DNA of 64,000 nt from the NCBI RefSeq assembly GCF_004135975.1, contig NZ_CP026538.1, forward strand, positions 1,860,001 through 1,924,000, written 5' to 3'. Below, piece after piece: positions 52,668-62,089 of the stretch (its first letter is position 1; each line of letters starts with the position of its first letter). Both the position numbers and the translations under genes were made by a program. The notes below the pieces were generated by a model. The model had not been told where the DNA came from, did not search any database, and worked only from the letters and a program-made list of their open reading frames with translations. Source of the DNA: Solidesulfovibrio carbinolicus. GTDB lineage: Bacteria; Desulfobacterota; Desulfovibrionia; Desulfovibrionales; Desulfovibrionaceae.

Positions 52668-53222
52668 TCACAACCTCGGGAACAACGTGCCCTTTTCGAA
52701 AAAGTGGACCACGGCCGGGGTGAGGCAGTCGCGGTAGTCGCGCACCAGGGCGGCCAGTTCGGCTTCGTCCACGAACATGCCGCCGGAGAGTTCCTCGGGA
52801 TTGGGGCGCGGCGTGTCGGCCAGGCGGCCGGCGGAAAAGACGGTGACGAACTCGTAGGCCGTTTCCCGGCTGGCCTGGGCGGCGTCCACGGGAGTCAGCG
52901 TCTTGGCGGTCAGCCCGAGTTCTTCGTGGAGTTCCCGGGCGGCGGCTTCCTCGCGGGCCTCGCCGGCCTGGACATGGCCCGTGGCCGAGAGATCGAAGCG
53001 GCCGGGGTAGAGGTCCTTGTGCGGGGCGCGTTTTTGCAGATAGAGCCGCCCCTCGGGGTCGTAGACCAGCACCATGGCCGCGCGGTGGTACAGGCCCTGG
53101 CGGTGGGCCTCGCCAAGGGGCATGACGAGCAGTTCGCGGTCGTTTTCATCGACCACGTCCACCATTTCCTCGGCCGGTTTGGGAGTTGTTTTTTTTGCCA
53201 CGGTTGGTCCTGTGGCGGCCAT
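52668..53222 (-). CDS. NUDIX hydrolase (IPP isomerase-like subgroup)
   Basis: A 184-residue protein with a full Nudix box around GHVQAGEAREEAAARELHEELGL (near residue 82). The upstream DENDRELLVMPLGEAHRQGLYHRAAMVLVY is characteristic of the YfcD/Idi-like subgroup. Substrate unknown. The start ATG 53222 is likely; a start nearer VDVVDENDREL is possible. It is divergent from rimI with only 20 bp between the starts, so the promoters must overlap the coding starts. Confidence 0.9.
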   Translation of the reverse strand: MAATGPTVAKKTTPKPAEEMVDVVDENDRELLVMPLGEAHRQGLYHRAAMVLVYDPEGRLYLQKRAPHKDLYPGRFDLSATGHVQAGEAREEAAARELHEELGLTAKTLTPVDAAQASRETAYEFVTVFSAGRLADTPRPNPEELSGGMFVDEAELAALVRDYRDCLTPAVVHFFEKGTLFPRL

Positions 53223-53242
53223 GATGCCAGGAGACGCCGGAA

Positions 53243-53797
53243 ATGCAACCGGATGCAGCGAGCCCCGCAAGCGGGGAGCAGACAGCGGGGCGGGCAGCGC
53301 CGGACGCGCCGTCGCAACAGGCCGGCGGGCCACAGGCCGCTGCGCCCGAGGGGCTGGGCCTGGCCGACGCCGCAGCCCTGGCGGCTTTGGAGGGGGTCTG
53401 CTTTCCCGACGCCTGGGACGCGTCCACCTTTGCCGCCGCCCTGGCCCGGCCCCATGTCCGGGCCTACGGCATCCGCGACGGCGACCATCTTGCCGCCTAC
53501 GGCGTATTTCATTTTCTCGGCGATGAATTCGAGGTGATCAACATCGCCGTGGACCCGGCCCGGCGCGGGCAGCGCCTGGGGTCCCGGCTTTTCGGCCATG
53601 TCTTGCAACAGGCCGACAAAGCAGGCATGTTGCAGGGGCATCTGGAAGTACGCGCCGGCAACGAGCCGGCCAAACGCTTGTATCTTCGCCACGGTTTCGC
53701 CGTGGTCGGCGTGCGAAAACGGTACTACCCCGACACCGGGGAGGACGCCCTGGTTATGCGGCGCGAAGCCGGGCAGGGCGCGAGCGCCAACATATAA
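53243..53797 (+). CDS. rimI: Ribosomal protein S18-alanine N-acetyltransferase (RimI-like)
   Basis: A 184-residue GNAT enzyme: an N-terminal ~35-residue low-complexity stretch rich in Ala, Pro and Gln, then LEGVCFPDAWDASTFAAAL, acetyl-CoA motif AVDPARRGQRLGSRLF, VRAGNEPAKRLYLRHGFAVVGVRKRYY and GEDALVM, which together fit RimI. The start is uncertain because the first 35 residues are atypical of RimI; ATG 53243 is the only in-frame ATG at the beginning. Confidence 0.88.
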   Translation: MQPDAASPASGEQTAGRAAPDAPSQQAGGPQAAAPEGLGLADAAALAALEGVCFPDAWDASTFAAALARPHVRAYGIRDGDHLAAYGVFHFLGDEFEVINIAVDPARRGQRLGSRLFGHVLQQADKAGMLQGHLEVRAGNEPAKRLYLRHGFAVVGVRKRYYPDTGEDALVMRREAGQGASANI

Positions 53798-53828
53798 CCC
53801 CACTTCAGGCACGCGTTAAGGAGTTCTC

Positions 53829-55031
53829 ATGGCCCTTATCCGCATTGATCAGATCGATGTCGCCGGCAAGAAGCTGCTCATCCGGGTGGACTACAACGTG
53901 CCGCTCAAAGATGGCGAGATCACCGACGACCTGCGCATCCGGGCGAGCCTGCCGACCATCGAATACGCCCTGTCCAAGGGCTGCTCGCTCATCCTGTGCT
54001 CCCACCTCGGCAAGGCCAAGGGCGCGCCGGACGCCAAGTATTCCCTGGCCCCGGCGGCCAAGCGGCTGTCCGAACTGCTCGGGCGCGAGGTCAAGATGGC
54101 CCCGGACTGCCTGGGCGAGGCGACCAAGGCCATGGCCGCGGCGCTTAAGCCGGGCGAGATCCTCATGCTCGAAAACCTGCGCTTCCATCCGGGCGAGACC
54201 GCCGGGGACATGGACTTCGCCAAGGACGTCATGTCCATGGCCGAGGTCTACGTGTGCGACGCCTTTGGCACGGCCCACCGGCCCCATGCCTCCATGGTGG
54301 CCTTTGCCAAGCTCGCCAAACAGTGCTGCGCCGGGTTCCTTCTTATGAAGGAATGGCAGTTCCTGGGCGAGGCCGTGGAAGCGCCCCAGCGGCCCTTCGT
54401 GGCCGTCTCGGGCGGGGCCAAGGTATCCTCTAAGCTCGGGGTGCTCAAAAATCTGCTCACCAAGGTCGACGCCATGTGCATCGGCGGGGCCATGGCCAAC
54501 ACCTTTCTGGCCGCCCAGGGCTACGGCGTGGGCAAGTCCCTGGTCGAACCCGACCTGTTCGAGGCGGCGCTGGAGATCATGGCCGAGGCCAAAAAGCGCG
54601 GCGTGGGCTTCTACCTGCCCGTGGACTTCATCATCTCCAAGGACGCGGACAAGCCCATGGCCGAGATGCAGCCCTGCGGCCAGGTTCCCTTTGCCGCCAT
54701 TCCCGAGGACGCCGTGGCCCTGGACGTCGGGCCGGTGACGGCCGGGCTTTTCGCCCTGGTCATGGACGAGGCCAAGACCGTGGTCTGGAACGGCCCCATG
54801 GGCGCGTTCGAGAACCCCGCCTTTGCCCAGGGGTCCTACACCGTGGCCCACATCGTGGCCGGAGTGCGGGGGCTGAGCATCGTCGGCGGCGGCGACACCG
54901 ACGTGGTGGTGCATCAGGCCGGGCTGGCCGATAAGATGGCCTTTATCTCCACCGGCGGCGGCGCGTCGCTGGAATTCCTGGAAGGCAAGGAACTGCCGGC
55001 CTTTGCCGCGCTTAAGGAGTGTCAGTCATGA
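53829..55031 (+). CDS. pgk: Phosphoglycerate kinase
   Basis: A 400-residue glycolytic enzyme with [60 protein letters not shown] and GGGDTDV with a C-terminal [23 protein letters not shown] precedes ATG 53829. It overlaps tpiA by 4 nt, forming a pgk-tpiA-secG run. Confidence 0.97.
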   Translation: MALIRIDQIDVAGKKLLIRVDYNVPLKDGEITDDLRIRASLPTIEYALSKGCSLILCSHLGKAKGAPDAKYSLAPAAKRLSELLGREVKMAPDCLGEATKAMAAALKPGEILMLENLRFHPGETAGDMDFAKDVMSMAEVYVCDAFGTAHRPHASMVAFAKLAKQCCAGFLLMKEWQFLGEAVEAPQRPFVAVSGGAKVSSKLGVLKNLLTKVDAMCIGGAMANTFLAAQGYGVGKSLVEPDLFEAALEIMAEAKKRGVGFYLPVDFIISKDADKPMAEMQPCGQVPFAAIPEDAVALDVGPVTAGLFALVMDEAKTVVWNGPMGAFENPAFAQGSYTVAHIVAGVRGLSIVGGGDTDVVVHQAGLADKMAFISTGGGASLEFLEGKELPAFAALKECQS

Positions 55032-55783
55032 AAAAGCTCATGGCCGCCAACTGGAAGATGTACAAGCTTCGCGGCGAGGCGGGCCAGACGGCCGCCGATC
55101 TGGTCGCCGCTTTGGCCGGCAAGCTGCCGGCCGACCGCGAGGTGCTGGTGATCCCGCCCTTTACCGCCCTGGGGACCACGGGCGAAGCCCTGGCCGGCCA
55201 GGCCGGGTTCGCCCTGGGCGCGCAGAACTTCTATCCCTCGAGCCAGGGAGCGTTCACCGGCGAGATCGCGCCGGAGATGCTCCTGGACGCGGGCTGCTCC
55301 TACGCCCTGGCCGGCCATTCCGAGCGCCGCCACATCCTGGGCGAGGACGACGCCATGGTCGGGCGCAAGGTGGGCTTTGGGCTGAAAAGCGGTCTGTCCA
55401 TGATCCTGTGCGTGGGCGAGAAGGTGGAGGAGCGTAAGGCCGGCGAGCTGGAAGCCGTGCTGCGCCGCCAGATCGAGGCCGGGTTGGCCGAGGCCCCGGC
55501 CGATATCGCGCCGGAAAAGCTGGCCGTGGCCTACGAGCCGGTCTGGGCCATCGGCACCGGGCTCACGGCCGGACCGGAAGAAGTGGCCGAGGCACACGCC
55601 CTGGTGCGCTCCATGCTGGTCGAACGGCTGGGCGCTGTTGGCGGCAACATCCGCATTCTCTACGGCGGCAGCGTGAAGCCGGGCAACGCGGGTCAGCTTT
55701 TGGGGATTGACAACGTCGATGGAGTGCTGGTAGGTGGCGCAAGCCTTGAGGCTGGAAGCTTCGCGGCGATTGTGACAGCTTGA
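55028..55783 (+). CDS. tpiA: Triosephosphate isomerase
   Basis: A 251-residue TIM barrel. It has AANWKMYK, LAGHSERRHILGE (catalytic His), VAYEPVWAIGTG (catalytic Glu) and ILYGGSVKPGNA. It starts at ATG 55028, overlapping the pgk stop as ATGA, with AAGGAG 8 nt upstream; a GTG at 55019 is too close to that site. Confidence 0.97.
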   Translation: MKKLMAANWKMYKLRGEAGQTAADLVAALAGKLPADREVLVIPPFTALGTTGEALAGQAGFALGAQNFYPSSQGAFTGEIAPEMLLDAGCSYALAGHSERRHILGEDDAMVGRKVGFGLKSGLSMILCVGEKVEERKAGELEAVLRRQIEAGLAEAPADIAPEKLAVAYEPVWAIGTGLTAGPEEVAEAHALVRSMLVERLGAVGGNIRILYGGSVKPGNAGQLLGIDNVDGVLVGGASLEAGSFAAIVTA

Positions 55784-55825
55784 CGAACACGTGGACATGT
55801 CCGCGAAAATAACGGGATAAATCAG

Positions 55826-56209
55826 TTGACAACTCTCATAATTACTGTACATGTACTCGCCTGCGTGGCCGTGATCATCCTGGTTCTGCTGCAGTCCGGC
55901 AAGGAAGGCATGGGGGTGATCTTCGGAGGCGGGAGCCAATCCGTCTTCGGCAGCACGGGGGCAGGCGGACTGCTCGTCAAGCTGACCGCGCTTTTTGGAG
56001 CGATCTTTCTTATGACTTCGCTTGCCTACAATGTGTATTCGGGCTCGCACAAGCGTTCGGCCAAATCGGTCATGATGGACGCCAGCGGTGCTCCGGTGCA
56101 GATTCCGGCGGCTTTGGAAGGCGCCAAGGATGCGGAACCCAAGAAGGGCGTGACCTTCGAGGATGTTCCTGCTCCGGCGGCTCCGGCCCCTGGCGCGGCG
56201 AAGCAGTAG
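55826..56209 (+). CDS. secG: Preprotein translocase subunit SecG
   Basis: A 127-residue inner-membrane protein with two helices (LIITVHVLACVAVIILVLLQ and LTALFGAIFLMTSLAYNVY) and the SecG signature LVLLQSGKEGMGVIFGGGSQSVFG between them, followed by a 50-residue Pro/Ala-rich tail. The start is TTG 55826, the only candidate directly before TTLIITVHV. It is part of SecYEG. Confidence 0.93.
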   Translation: MTTLIITVHVLACVAVIILVLLQSGKEGMGVIFGGGSQSVFGSTGAGGLLVKLTALFGAIFLMTSLAYNVYSGSHKRSAKSVMMDASGAPVQIPAALEGAKDAEPKKGVTFEDVPAPAAPAPGAAKQ

Positions 56210-56220
56210 AGACGATATTT

Positions 56221-56306
56221 GCCGAAGTGGTGGAACTGGTAGACACGCCATCTTGAGGGGGTGGTGGGCCATGCCCGTGGGGGTTCGAGTCCCCCCTTCG
56301 GCACCA
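56221..56306 (+). tRNA. tRNA-Leu (anticodon GAG)
   Basis: An 86-nt class II tRNA. The acceptor stem GCCGAAG pairs with CTTCGGC, the D arm includes GGTAGACAC, the anticodon stem CCATC / GGTGG holds loop TTGAGGG with anticodon GAG, a long variable arm follows, then the T arm GGGGG-TTCGAGT-CCCCC, and an encoded CCA ends at 56306. It is 11 bp after secG. Confidence 0.96.
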
Positions 56307-56309
56307 TAG
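56295..56309 (+). other. Putative attachment site at the tRNA-Leu 3' end
   Basis: CCTTCGGCACCATAG, made of the acceptor 3' strand, CCA and TAG, recurs with one mismatch at 63330-63344 on the far side of the integrase-bearing segment. Confidence 0.6.
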
Positions 56310-56358
56310 CTTAGTCCAGGAAGGTCCAATACGGTCCTTAAGTACCTGGAAACAAAGA

Positions 56359-56393
56359 GAAGCCGGGCTAGCGATAGTCCGGCTTCGTCTTTT
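56359..56393 (+). terminator. Terminator after secG-tRNA-Leu
   Basis: GAAGCCGG / CCGGCTTC pair around a 12-nt loop followed by GTCTTTT, 50 bp past the tRNA. It now lies inside the element boundary. Confidence 0.75.
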
Positions 56394-56550
56394 GGGGTCC
56401 GTTGACATCCGGAAGCCTTGGGGGCACATGATGGGGCACTTGGTAGGTGCCCTTTTTGTTTGGGGGCACATGCATGGCGAGCCCCGTATTTTCTGGGTTT
56501 GCGGGCCAAGTGTCCACCTGATCTGAATGCCCCAAATGACAAGGTGCCTC

Positions 56551-57804
56551 ATGCCGAAGAAGACACTTCCTCTGACGGACATTGCCATCAGAAATGCCAA
56601 GCCGAAGACCAAGTCTTACAAGCTCTCCGATGGGAATGGGTTGTATGTGGAGATTTTGGCTTCGGGCGGAAAATCTTGGCGCTTGAAGTACCGGTTTGGC
56701 GGTCAGGAAAAGCGTCTGACTTTCGGCCTGTGGCCCGACGTGAGCTTGAAGCTGGCGCGGCAACGGCGTGATGAAGCCCGGACATTGCTTGCAGAAGGGA
56801 TAGACCCCGGGGAGAAGCGAAAGCAGGAGAAGGCAGATGCCGAGGCTCAAGCGGCTGAAGATGCGAATACCTTTGAGGTGGTCGCCCGGGATTGGCACGC
56901 CAAACAGGTCAAGGTCTGGAGCGAGAGCCATGCCGTCAAAGTCCTGGGGCGTATGGAACAGCACCTTTTTCCGGCCTTCGGGCATGTCCCGATAGCAACG
57001 CTGCGCGCTCCTGCCATCCTGCCCACGCTTCGGGAGATCGAGGCTAAGGGGCATCATGAGACAGCCAAGCGGCTGCGCCAATACTGTGAAGCTGTTTTTG
57101 CCTTCGCTATCTCCACGGGAATTGCTGAGCGGAATGTTGGCGCTGACCTTCGTGGGGCGTTGGCCCCGGGGCGCGTCACGAATCGCCCTGCCATCATTGA
57201 CCCCAAGGGGGTTGCGCAACTCCTGCGGGCCATAGACGGCTATCAGGGAAGCCCCATCACGGTGGCGGCCTTGCGGCTGGCCCCGCTTGTCTTCGTGCGC
57301 CCTGGGGAACTGCGGCAAGCGGAGTGGAACGAGATCGACCTCGACGCCGCCGATGGGCCTCGCTGGTCCATTCCTGCCGCAAAGATGAAGATGCGTCGAG
57401 ATCATGTCGTGCCGTTGTCTCGGCAAGCCGTAGGGATCATAGAAGACCTTCGCCCTTTGACGGGGCATGGCCAGTATTTGTTTCCATGCAATCGTACAAA
57501 TGGTCGTTGCATGTCCAATATGGCATTGAACGCGGCTTTGCGACGCATGGGGTATGAACAAGGGGAGATGTGCGCTCACGGATTTAGAGCGATGGCTTCT
57601 ACTTTGTTGCATGAGCTTTCTTGGGCAAGTGACCTCATTGAGGCGCAACTTGGGCATGTTGAGCGTAATAAGGTCAAGGCTGCGTATAATAGGGCGGAAT
57701 ATTTGCCGCAGCGACGAAAAATGATGCAGGCTTGGGCCGACTATCTGGACAAGCTCAAGGCTTGGGCAAAGGTAACACCTCTACATGCCGTTGCCGGCGA
57801 ATAG
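56551..57804 (+). CDS. Tyrosine recombinase / P4-type phage integrase
   Basis: A 417-residue integrase. The N-terminal DUF4102 region has PLTDIAIRNAKPKTKSYKLSDGNGLYVEI and RLTFGLWPDVSLKLARQRRDEA; the core-binding domain spans about residues 100-200. The catalytic residues are visible: Arg in VFVRPGELRQAEW, His/Arg in CAHGFRAMAST, LGH and the Tyr in KAAYNRAEY. The ATG at 56551 has AAGG upstream; the frame opens 24 nt earlier. It probably catalysed integration into tRNA-Leu next door. Confidence 0.94.
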   Translation: MPKKTLPLTDIAIRNAKPKTKSYKLSDGNGLYVEILASGGKSWRLKYRFGGQEKRLTFGLWPDVSLKLARQRRDEARTLLAEGIDPGEKRKQEKADAEAQAAEDANTFEVVARDWHAKQVKVWSESHAVKVLGRMEQHLFPAFGHVPIATLRAPAILPTLREIEAKGHHETAKRLRQYCEAVFAFAISTGIAERNVGADLRGALAPGRVTNRPAIIDPKGVAQLLRAIDGYQGSPITVAALRLAPLVFVRPGELRQAEWNEIDLDAADGPRWSIPAAKMKMRRDHVVPLSRQAVGIIEDLRPLTGHGQYLFPCNRTNGRCMSNMALNAALRRMGYEQGEMCAHGFRAMASTLLHELSWASDLIEAQLGHVERNKVKAAYNRAEYLPQRRKMMQAWADYLDKLKAWAKVTPLHAVAGE

Positions 57805-57811
57805 GGAATGC

Positions 57812-58327
57812 ATGTCCTGGAAAAATAAGTTGTTTGTCCCAAATTGGGATGAAGAGCATGTCATTCGCAAGGCGTACAAGAATGGAAAAGGAATCGCTGC
57901 CTGGGAAATGCTTTATAGGTGCAATAGAGATGTAAGCTTAATACCGAAATGGGTTTTTGACTACATGTTTGACTGCGCCGATAAACTCGCTGACATAGAA
58001 GATGTTGGAAAGGATGGGCCACGTATCATAGTTCAAGCTTTGTCATTGAATAATCTTCGCAATGCATTCGACGATGAGGATAAGAATGCAGACCTGTTTG
58101 CGCTTCAAGACTATGCTTATGGTCGTTATGTTGACTTAAAAGTTTTCGGGCGGTCCGATGAAGATATTTGTGCCGACATTGCCCAGGAGATGAACAGCGA
58201 AGCGGCAGAAGACCAAGAAGTCAGGTCAATACTCAAGAGGAGGGGCGAAATCACAGAAGATGCGGTCAGGTCGTGGGTGAGCAAACAGAAAAAATTTCAC
58301 CAAACACTGCGAGATGAAGAGCTATAG
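57812..58327 (+). CDS. Hypothetical protein of the integrated element
   Basis: About 171 residues starting MSWKNKLFVPNWDEEHVIRKAYKN. The frame also allows ATG 57785, which overlaps the integrase end. It is acidic and helical (DDEDKNADLFALQDYAYGRY; EDICADIAQEMNSEAAEDQEV), with no motif that I can name. The AT-rich codon use differs from the core genes, which fits recent acquisition. Confidence 0.65.
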   Translation: MSWKNKLFVPNWDEEHVIRKAYKNGKGIAAWEMLYRCNRDVSLIPKWVFDYMFDCADKLADIEDVGKDGPRIIVQALSLNNLRNAFDDEDKNADLFALQDYAYGRYVDLKVFGRSDEDICADIAQEMNSEAAEDQEVRSILKRRGEITEDAVRSWVSKQKKFHQTLRDEEL

Positions 58328-58473
58328 CGGTTTCACCCCGGCTTAGCGTTCTCCGGACTTTGGGTCCGAGAAAGAAACTCTACGAGTTCGATTCTTTGTG
58401 GGCCATTCCGATCCTCCGTACAACCCTCCCTATCGAGTCCAGCCCCGTGCAAACAGGGCTAAATCCGACTCAT

Positions 58474-58701
58474 ATGGAGACCATTTTCCAAATGTCCAAT
58501 GTCAATTTGGCAGGCCTTCTGCGTCTGCCTCAGGTTCTGAAGCTCATCCCGATCAGCAAGTCATCATGGTATGCCGGCATTAAGACCGGCCGATTCCCCG
58601 CGCCCGTAAAACTCGGCCCCAGAACCGCAGTTTGGCGCACAGACGACATTTTGGGTCTTGTGGCCCGCATCGGAGCCGAAGGGGGGATGGAGCTTGCTTA
58701 A
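58474..58701 (+). CDS. AlpA-like excisionase/regulator
   Basis: A 75-residue winged-helix type protein. It has LLRLPQVLKLIPISKSSWYAGIKTGRFPAPVKLGPRTAVWRTDDI, which is the AlpA pattern (helix-turn-helix with KxGRFPxPxKLGxRxxxW). AlpA proteins activate excision or integrase expression in P4-like elements. The start is uncertain (ATG 58474, ATG 58492 or further upstream). Confidence 0.82.
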   Translation: METIFQMSNVNLAGLLRLPQVLKLIPISKSSWYAGIKTGRFPAPVKLGPRTAVWRTDDILGLVARIGAEGGMELA

Positions 58702-59707
58702 CTCGGCCACCTTTTCGGCAACCCTCATTACCGCTTCCGTCCCCGCGCATTTGTCGAAGGGGTTTCGCCTGGACGCCGGCAACGCACTGGTCAAAGTCCC
58801 GGGCGGCCAGCTGGTGAACGGTTTGGCCGAGACAAAACGCTTCACAACGCTGGCGAACTTTTCCGATGCCCTGGCAGGGCTGACCCCGGCTAACGCCTTG
58901 GTTTATGGCGTTTGCGGCCATGGTAAAGCCCGGATCGTCACCCAGGACCAGCTTGCAACGGCTGCGGGGAGTGACCTCCCGGCTATTGCCCGGACACGAG
59001 AGCACTTCAGCTATCCCGCTGGCCCGGCCATTATGATGATTGACCACGACACGCCCAAGGAAGCCTCACCCATGACGGACGAAGCCCTTTTGGCCGCGCT
59101 CTACGGCGTGTTGCCGGGCCTTGACCGAGCGCCGCACATTCTGGCGCACTCGGCGTCAAGCTACATCTATGAGGGCGACCGGGAATTGATCGGGCAACGA
59201 GGCCGGCGCGTTTACGTGCTGGTCGCGGATGGCCGGGACATCCCGAGGGCTGGGGCAGTGCTGTTCAAGCGCCTGCAATTGGCTGGCCTCGGCCATATCG
59301 AGATCGGGAAAGCGGGACAACTGCTGGAGCGCGGGCTAATTGACGCCGCTGTGTTCCAGCCCGAGCGCTTGGACTTTGCCGGTGGAGCGGCTTGTGTCCT
59401 GCCCCTGGAACAGCGCCGGCCGGCTCCCGTCCTCTTCAACGCTGACGCTGCGCCTTTTGACACCCAGGCTGCCATTCTCGACCTTACCCCGGCCGAGGAG
59501 TCGAAGCGTCGGCAGATCGTGACCGCCCTCAAAGACGCCTCCAAGCCCCAGGCCGCCGTGGTCCGCGAGAAGTGGGCGGAGGAGCAGGCAGGGCGCATCC
59601 TGGCCCGGGACGGCAAGACGCCGATTTCCCATCCCAAGGACGCGGACAAGCTGCGCGAAGTCTATCATAATGCGGCCGATCACCGCGACCTTGTACGGCG
59701 AGTTTGA
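58658..59707 (+). CDS. Primase-like N-terminal half of a replication protein
   Basis: About 349 residues. An acidic DHD in PAIMMIDHDTPKE (near 129) and RELIGQRGRRVYVLVADGRDIPRAGAVLFKRLQLAGLGHIEIGKAGQLLERGLIDAAVFQPERLDFAGG-type sequence recall primase-polymerase parts of integrative elements. The frame ends abruptly in HRDLVRRV while the next frame begins 38 nt earlier with a continuation that fits. The start is unclear: only TTG codons lie near the N-terminus (58658 or 58694). Confidence 0.65.
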   Translation: MWPASEPKGGWSLLNSATFSATLITASVPAHLSKGFRLDAGNALVKVPGGQLVNGLAETKRFTTLANFSDALAGLTPANALVYGVCGHGKARIVTQDQLATAAGSDLPAIARTREHFSYPAGPAIMMIDHDTPKEASPMTDEALLAALYGVLPGLDRAPHILAHSASSYIYEGDRELIGQRGRRVYVLVADGRDIPRAGAVLFKRLQLAGLGHIEIGKAGQLLERGLIDAAVFQPERLDFAGGAACVLPLEQRRPAPVLFNADAAPFDTQAAILDLTPAEESKRRQIVTALKDASKPQAAVVREKWAEEQAGRILARDGKTPISHPKDADKLREVYHNAADHRDLVRRV

Positions 59708-61481
59708 GCTTGCCATGGCCGATGGAAAGACCGTCACGGTGGCCGAAGTTTTGGCAAAGCCCGACCTTTACCATGGGCAACGTTGCGCTGATCCACTTGA
59801 GCCGACCTATGGCAACGACAACCGCATAGCGCTCTTGAACCTTCGGGCGGCCGGCAAGCCCTACATCTACTCCCACGCTCATGGCGGCGTCCGGTACAGC
59901 TTGCGCCGAGAACGCCGGGCGCATGTCGTCCGAGGCGGTGAACGTCTTGCTGCCGTCGAAGCCGCTTTGGGAGCCATGCGTGGCGATGGGGCGCTTTTCG
60001 AGCGTAACGGCGAGATTGTCCGCGTCACCGACCAAGGGGCCATTGTGCCGCTCTCCCTGGCTGGCATTCTGCTGGAGCTAGACCGGCTGGTGCGTTGGCA
60101 AAAGCCCGGCAAGGAAGGGAAAATCGCGCCTTGTGATTGCCCCCGCAACGTGGCCGAGGGCGTCATGGCGATGCGGGGCCAGTGGGGCTTGCCCAAGCTG
60201 GCCGCTGCGACGACTGCACCGCTGTACCATCCTCAGGTTGGCCGCATCATCGAACGCGACGGTTTTGACGCGGAAACCGGCATCTTGGTTGCTTGCCCCG
60301 ACTTAAGCAATTGGCCCGGCATTCCAGCTAATCCTACCCCGGAGCAGGCCAAAGAAGCGGTGGATACCTTGATGGCCCCGTTTAAAGGGTTTCCTTTGGC
60401 CGGCTCCCTGGATCAAGGCGTCTTGTTGGCTGCGATCCTGACAGCCATGTTCCGGCCAGCCTTTCCCACCGCGCCCGGTTTCCTGTTGACCGCTAGCACG
60501 GCGGGATCGGGCAAGAGCCTGTTGGCGAAGTGCTTGTCTCACCTCGCGGGCTGCGATGTGCCTGCGGTCATGGTAGGCACGGAAGACGACACGGAAATGC
60601 GCAAGCGGCTGGTTGCCGTGGGCCGGCGTGGAGTTGCCGCCATCGTGCTGGACAACCTGAACGGCCACCTTGATTCCGATGCGTTGTGCGCCTGGACGAC
60701 AAGCGAGTACCTGTCAGATCGCATCCTTGGCGTGTCCGAAGAGGTTATGGTGAGAACAGGCGGCTTGCTGCTGATGACCGGCAACAATGTGATTCTCAAG
60801 GGCGACCTCTGCCGGCGCATCCTCACTTGTCATATCGAGACGGGTATGGAGGCTCCATGGAGAAGGTCTTTCGACCTGGACCCGGCGCAATACTGCAAAG
60901 AGAACCGCCTTCCCATGGTCGCCGCTGGCCTGACTTTAATCCGCTATTGCCTGGGACGGCCTAATCCCCTGACGGACCGCACCGCCAGCTTTGAGGCGTG
61001 GTCAGACACGATTCGTCGGGCTGTCGTCTGTGTCGGCAAAGAGGACTTGTGGGACGTGGCCGATCCGGTATTGAGCATTGACGCGGCCTACAGCGAAGAC
61101 CCTGAGACTTCGAAGCTCCGGGCGTTGCTCACGTCCTGGCACAACCACTTTGGGAAGACTCCCGCCACCGTTGCCCAGGCCATCGCCGCCAGCGGGACCG
61201 ACAAGGCATTGGAAGCCGCCTTGGAGGAGATCGGGGGCGATGGTGACAGTGTCAATGCTCGCCGTCTGGGGCGCTGGATTGAGCGTAACGCCAACCGAAT
61301 AGTGGATGGGTTGAAGTTCGAGCGAGCGGGCAAGGTGCATGGGTCTGCCAGTTGGCTGGTCCGGGGGGTTATGGGGGTTATGGGGGTTTCTTTTCACCCT
61401 ACGCATAAGAAGTTGGATGATGTTTATGTATATGGTTCAGAAATAACCCCCCAAACCCCCCAAACCACCCTGCCGTTGTAA
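59670..61481 (+). CDS. Helicase/ATPase C-terminal half of a replication protein
   Basis: A 603-residue frame. Early on it has YGNDNRIALLNLRAAGKPYIYSHAHGG; the ATPase core has Walker A STAGSGKSLL (276-285), Walker B AIVLDNLNG and LLMTGNNVILKGDLCRRIL (sensor/Arg region). It probably unwinds DNA for element replication. There is no ribosome-binding site before ATG 59670, and LYGEFELAMADG reads as a natural continuation of the preceding frame, so the two are probably one ~940-residue protein broken by a frameshift or joined by recoding. Confidence 0.75.
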   Translation: MRPITATLYGEFELAMADGKTVTVAEVLAKPDLYHGQRCADPLEPTYGNDNRIALLNLRAAGKPYIYSHAHGGVRYSLRRERRAHVVRGGERLAAVEAALGAMRGDGALFERNGEIVRVTDQGAIVPLSLAGILLELDRLVRWQKPGKEGKIAPCDCPRNVAEGVMAMRGQWGLPKLAAATTAPLYHPQVGRIIERDGFDAETGILVACPDLSNWPGIPANPTPEQAKEAVDTLMAPFKGFPLAGSLDQGVLLAAILTAMFRPAFPTAPGFLLTASTAGSGKSLLAKCLSHLAGCDVPAVMVGTEDDTEMRKRLVAVGRRGVAAIVLDNLNGHLDSDALCAWTTSEYLSDRILGVSEEVMVRTGGLLLMTGNNVILKGDLCRRILTCHIETGMEAPWRRSFDLDPAQYCKENRLPMVAAGLTLIRYCLGRPNPLTDRTASFEAWSDTIRRAVVCVGKEDLWDVADPVLSIDAAYSEDPETSKLRALLTSWHNHFGKTPATVAQAIAASGTDKALEAALEEIGGDGDSVNARRLGRWIERNANRIVDGLKFERAGKVHGSASWLVRGVMGVMGVSFHPTHKKLDDVYVYGSEITPQTPQTTLPL

Positions 61482-61540
61482 GCCTCGCAAGCCTAAGCGA
61501 TATTGTGCGGTAATACATAGGCTATTGCGGACACAGGAAA

Positions 61541-62089
61541 CTAGCAATAACCAACGGGCCACGCTCTGGAATGCCATCCAGACGTGGCCTTTTGAGTTTG
61601 CAGAGACAACGTAAAGTAGTCCATTTTATCGACCGTCAACCAGCCTTCGAATGTAGGCGAGCTTGTGATACTAAAATGGGCAAATATTCCATGCGGCCCT
61701 TGACAATTTGCATTTATGCATCTGTCGTAAGGTTCGCTTGTTAGTTGCATCTGTAACGATATTAGAAGGATTTGAGCAACGCATGGCGTACAAAGGCGTG
61801 TAATTATCCGCCATATAAAAAGACTATATTGGGCATAGCCCTGTAACGCTATTAGTGACCGATACAGAGGCATTTGTCGGGTGGTGAAGTTCAGGTCGTT
61901 TTGTGGCGCAGAACGTCTTAGATGGCGTTTTACGAGGTCGCTGAAAGCCTGTAGGCGCAATGTTTTGGGGAGCGTAAAAAAGGATTCCTCTTCAGTCAGC
62001 GCCACGGAAGCCAATGTCTGCCGCTCTAGTTCCACCCCTGCAATTACAAACGCAAGCCGGCCCTTTTTGATCGTCTCCACTATCAGCAT
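61541..62089 (-). CDS. Hypothetical minus-strand ORF within the element
   Basis: About 182 residues from ATG 62089 (MLIVETIKKGRLAFVIAGVEL); the frame is open to 62335. I recognise nothing in it. The middle (LPKTLRLQAFSDLVKRHLRRSAP) looks protein-like, but the last codons run through the plus-strand terminator hairpin at 61557-61593, which weakens the case. It is the only candidate gene in the 960 bp between the helicase and the HTH gene. Confidence 0.35.
   Translation of the reverse strand: MLIVETIKKGRLAFVIAGVELERQTLASVALTEEESFFTLPKTLRLQAFSDLVKRHLRRSAPQNDLNFTTRQMPLYRSLIALQGYAQYSLFIWRIITRLCTPCVAQILLISLQMQLTSEPYDRCINANCQGPHGIFAHFSITSSPTFEGWLTVDKMDYFTLSLQTQKATSGWHSRAWPVGYC
61557..61593 (+). terminator. 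Terminator after the primase/helicase gene
   Basis: GGCCACG and TCTGG pair with CCAGA and CGTGGCC around an 8-nt loop, with one bulged C, followed by TTTT; 75 bp past the stop codon. Confidence 0.8.
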
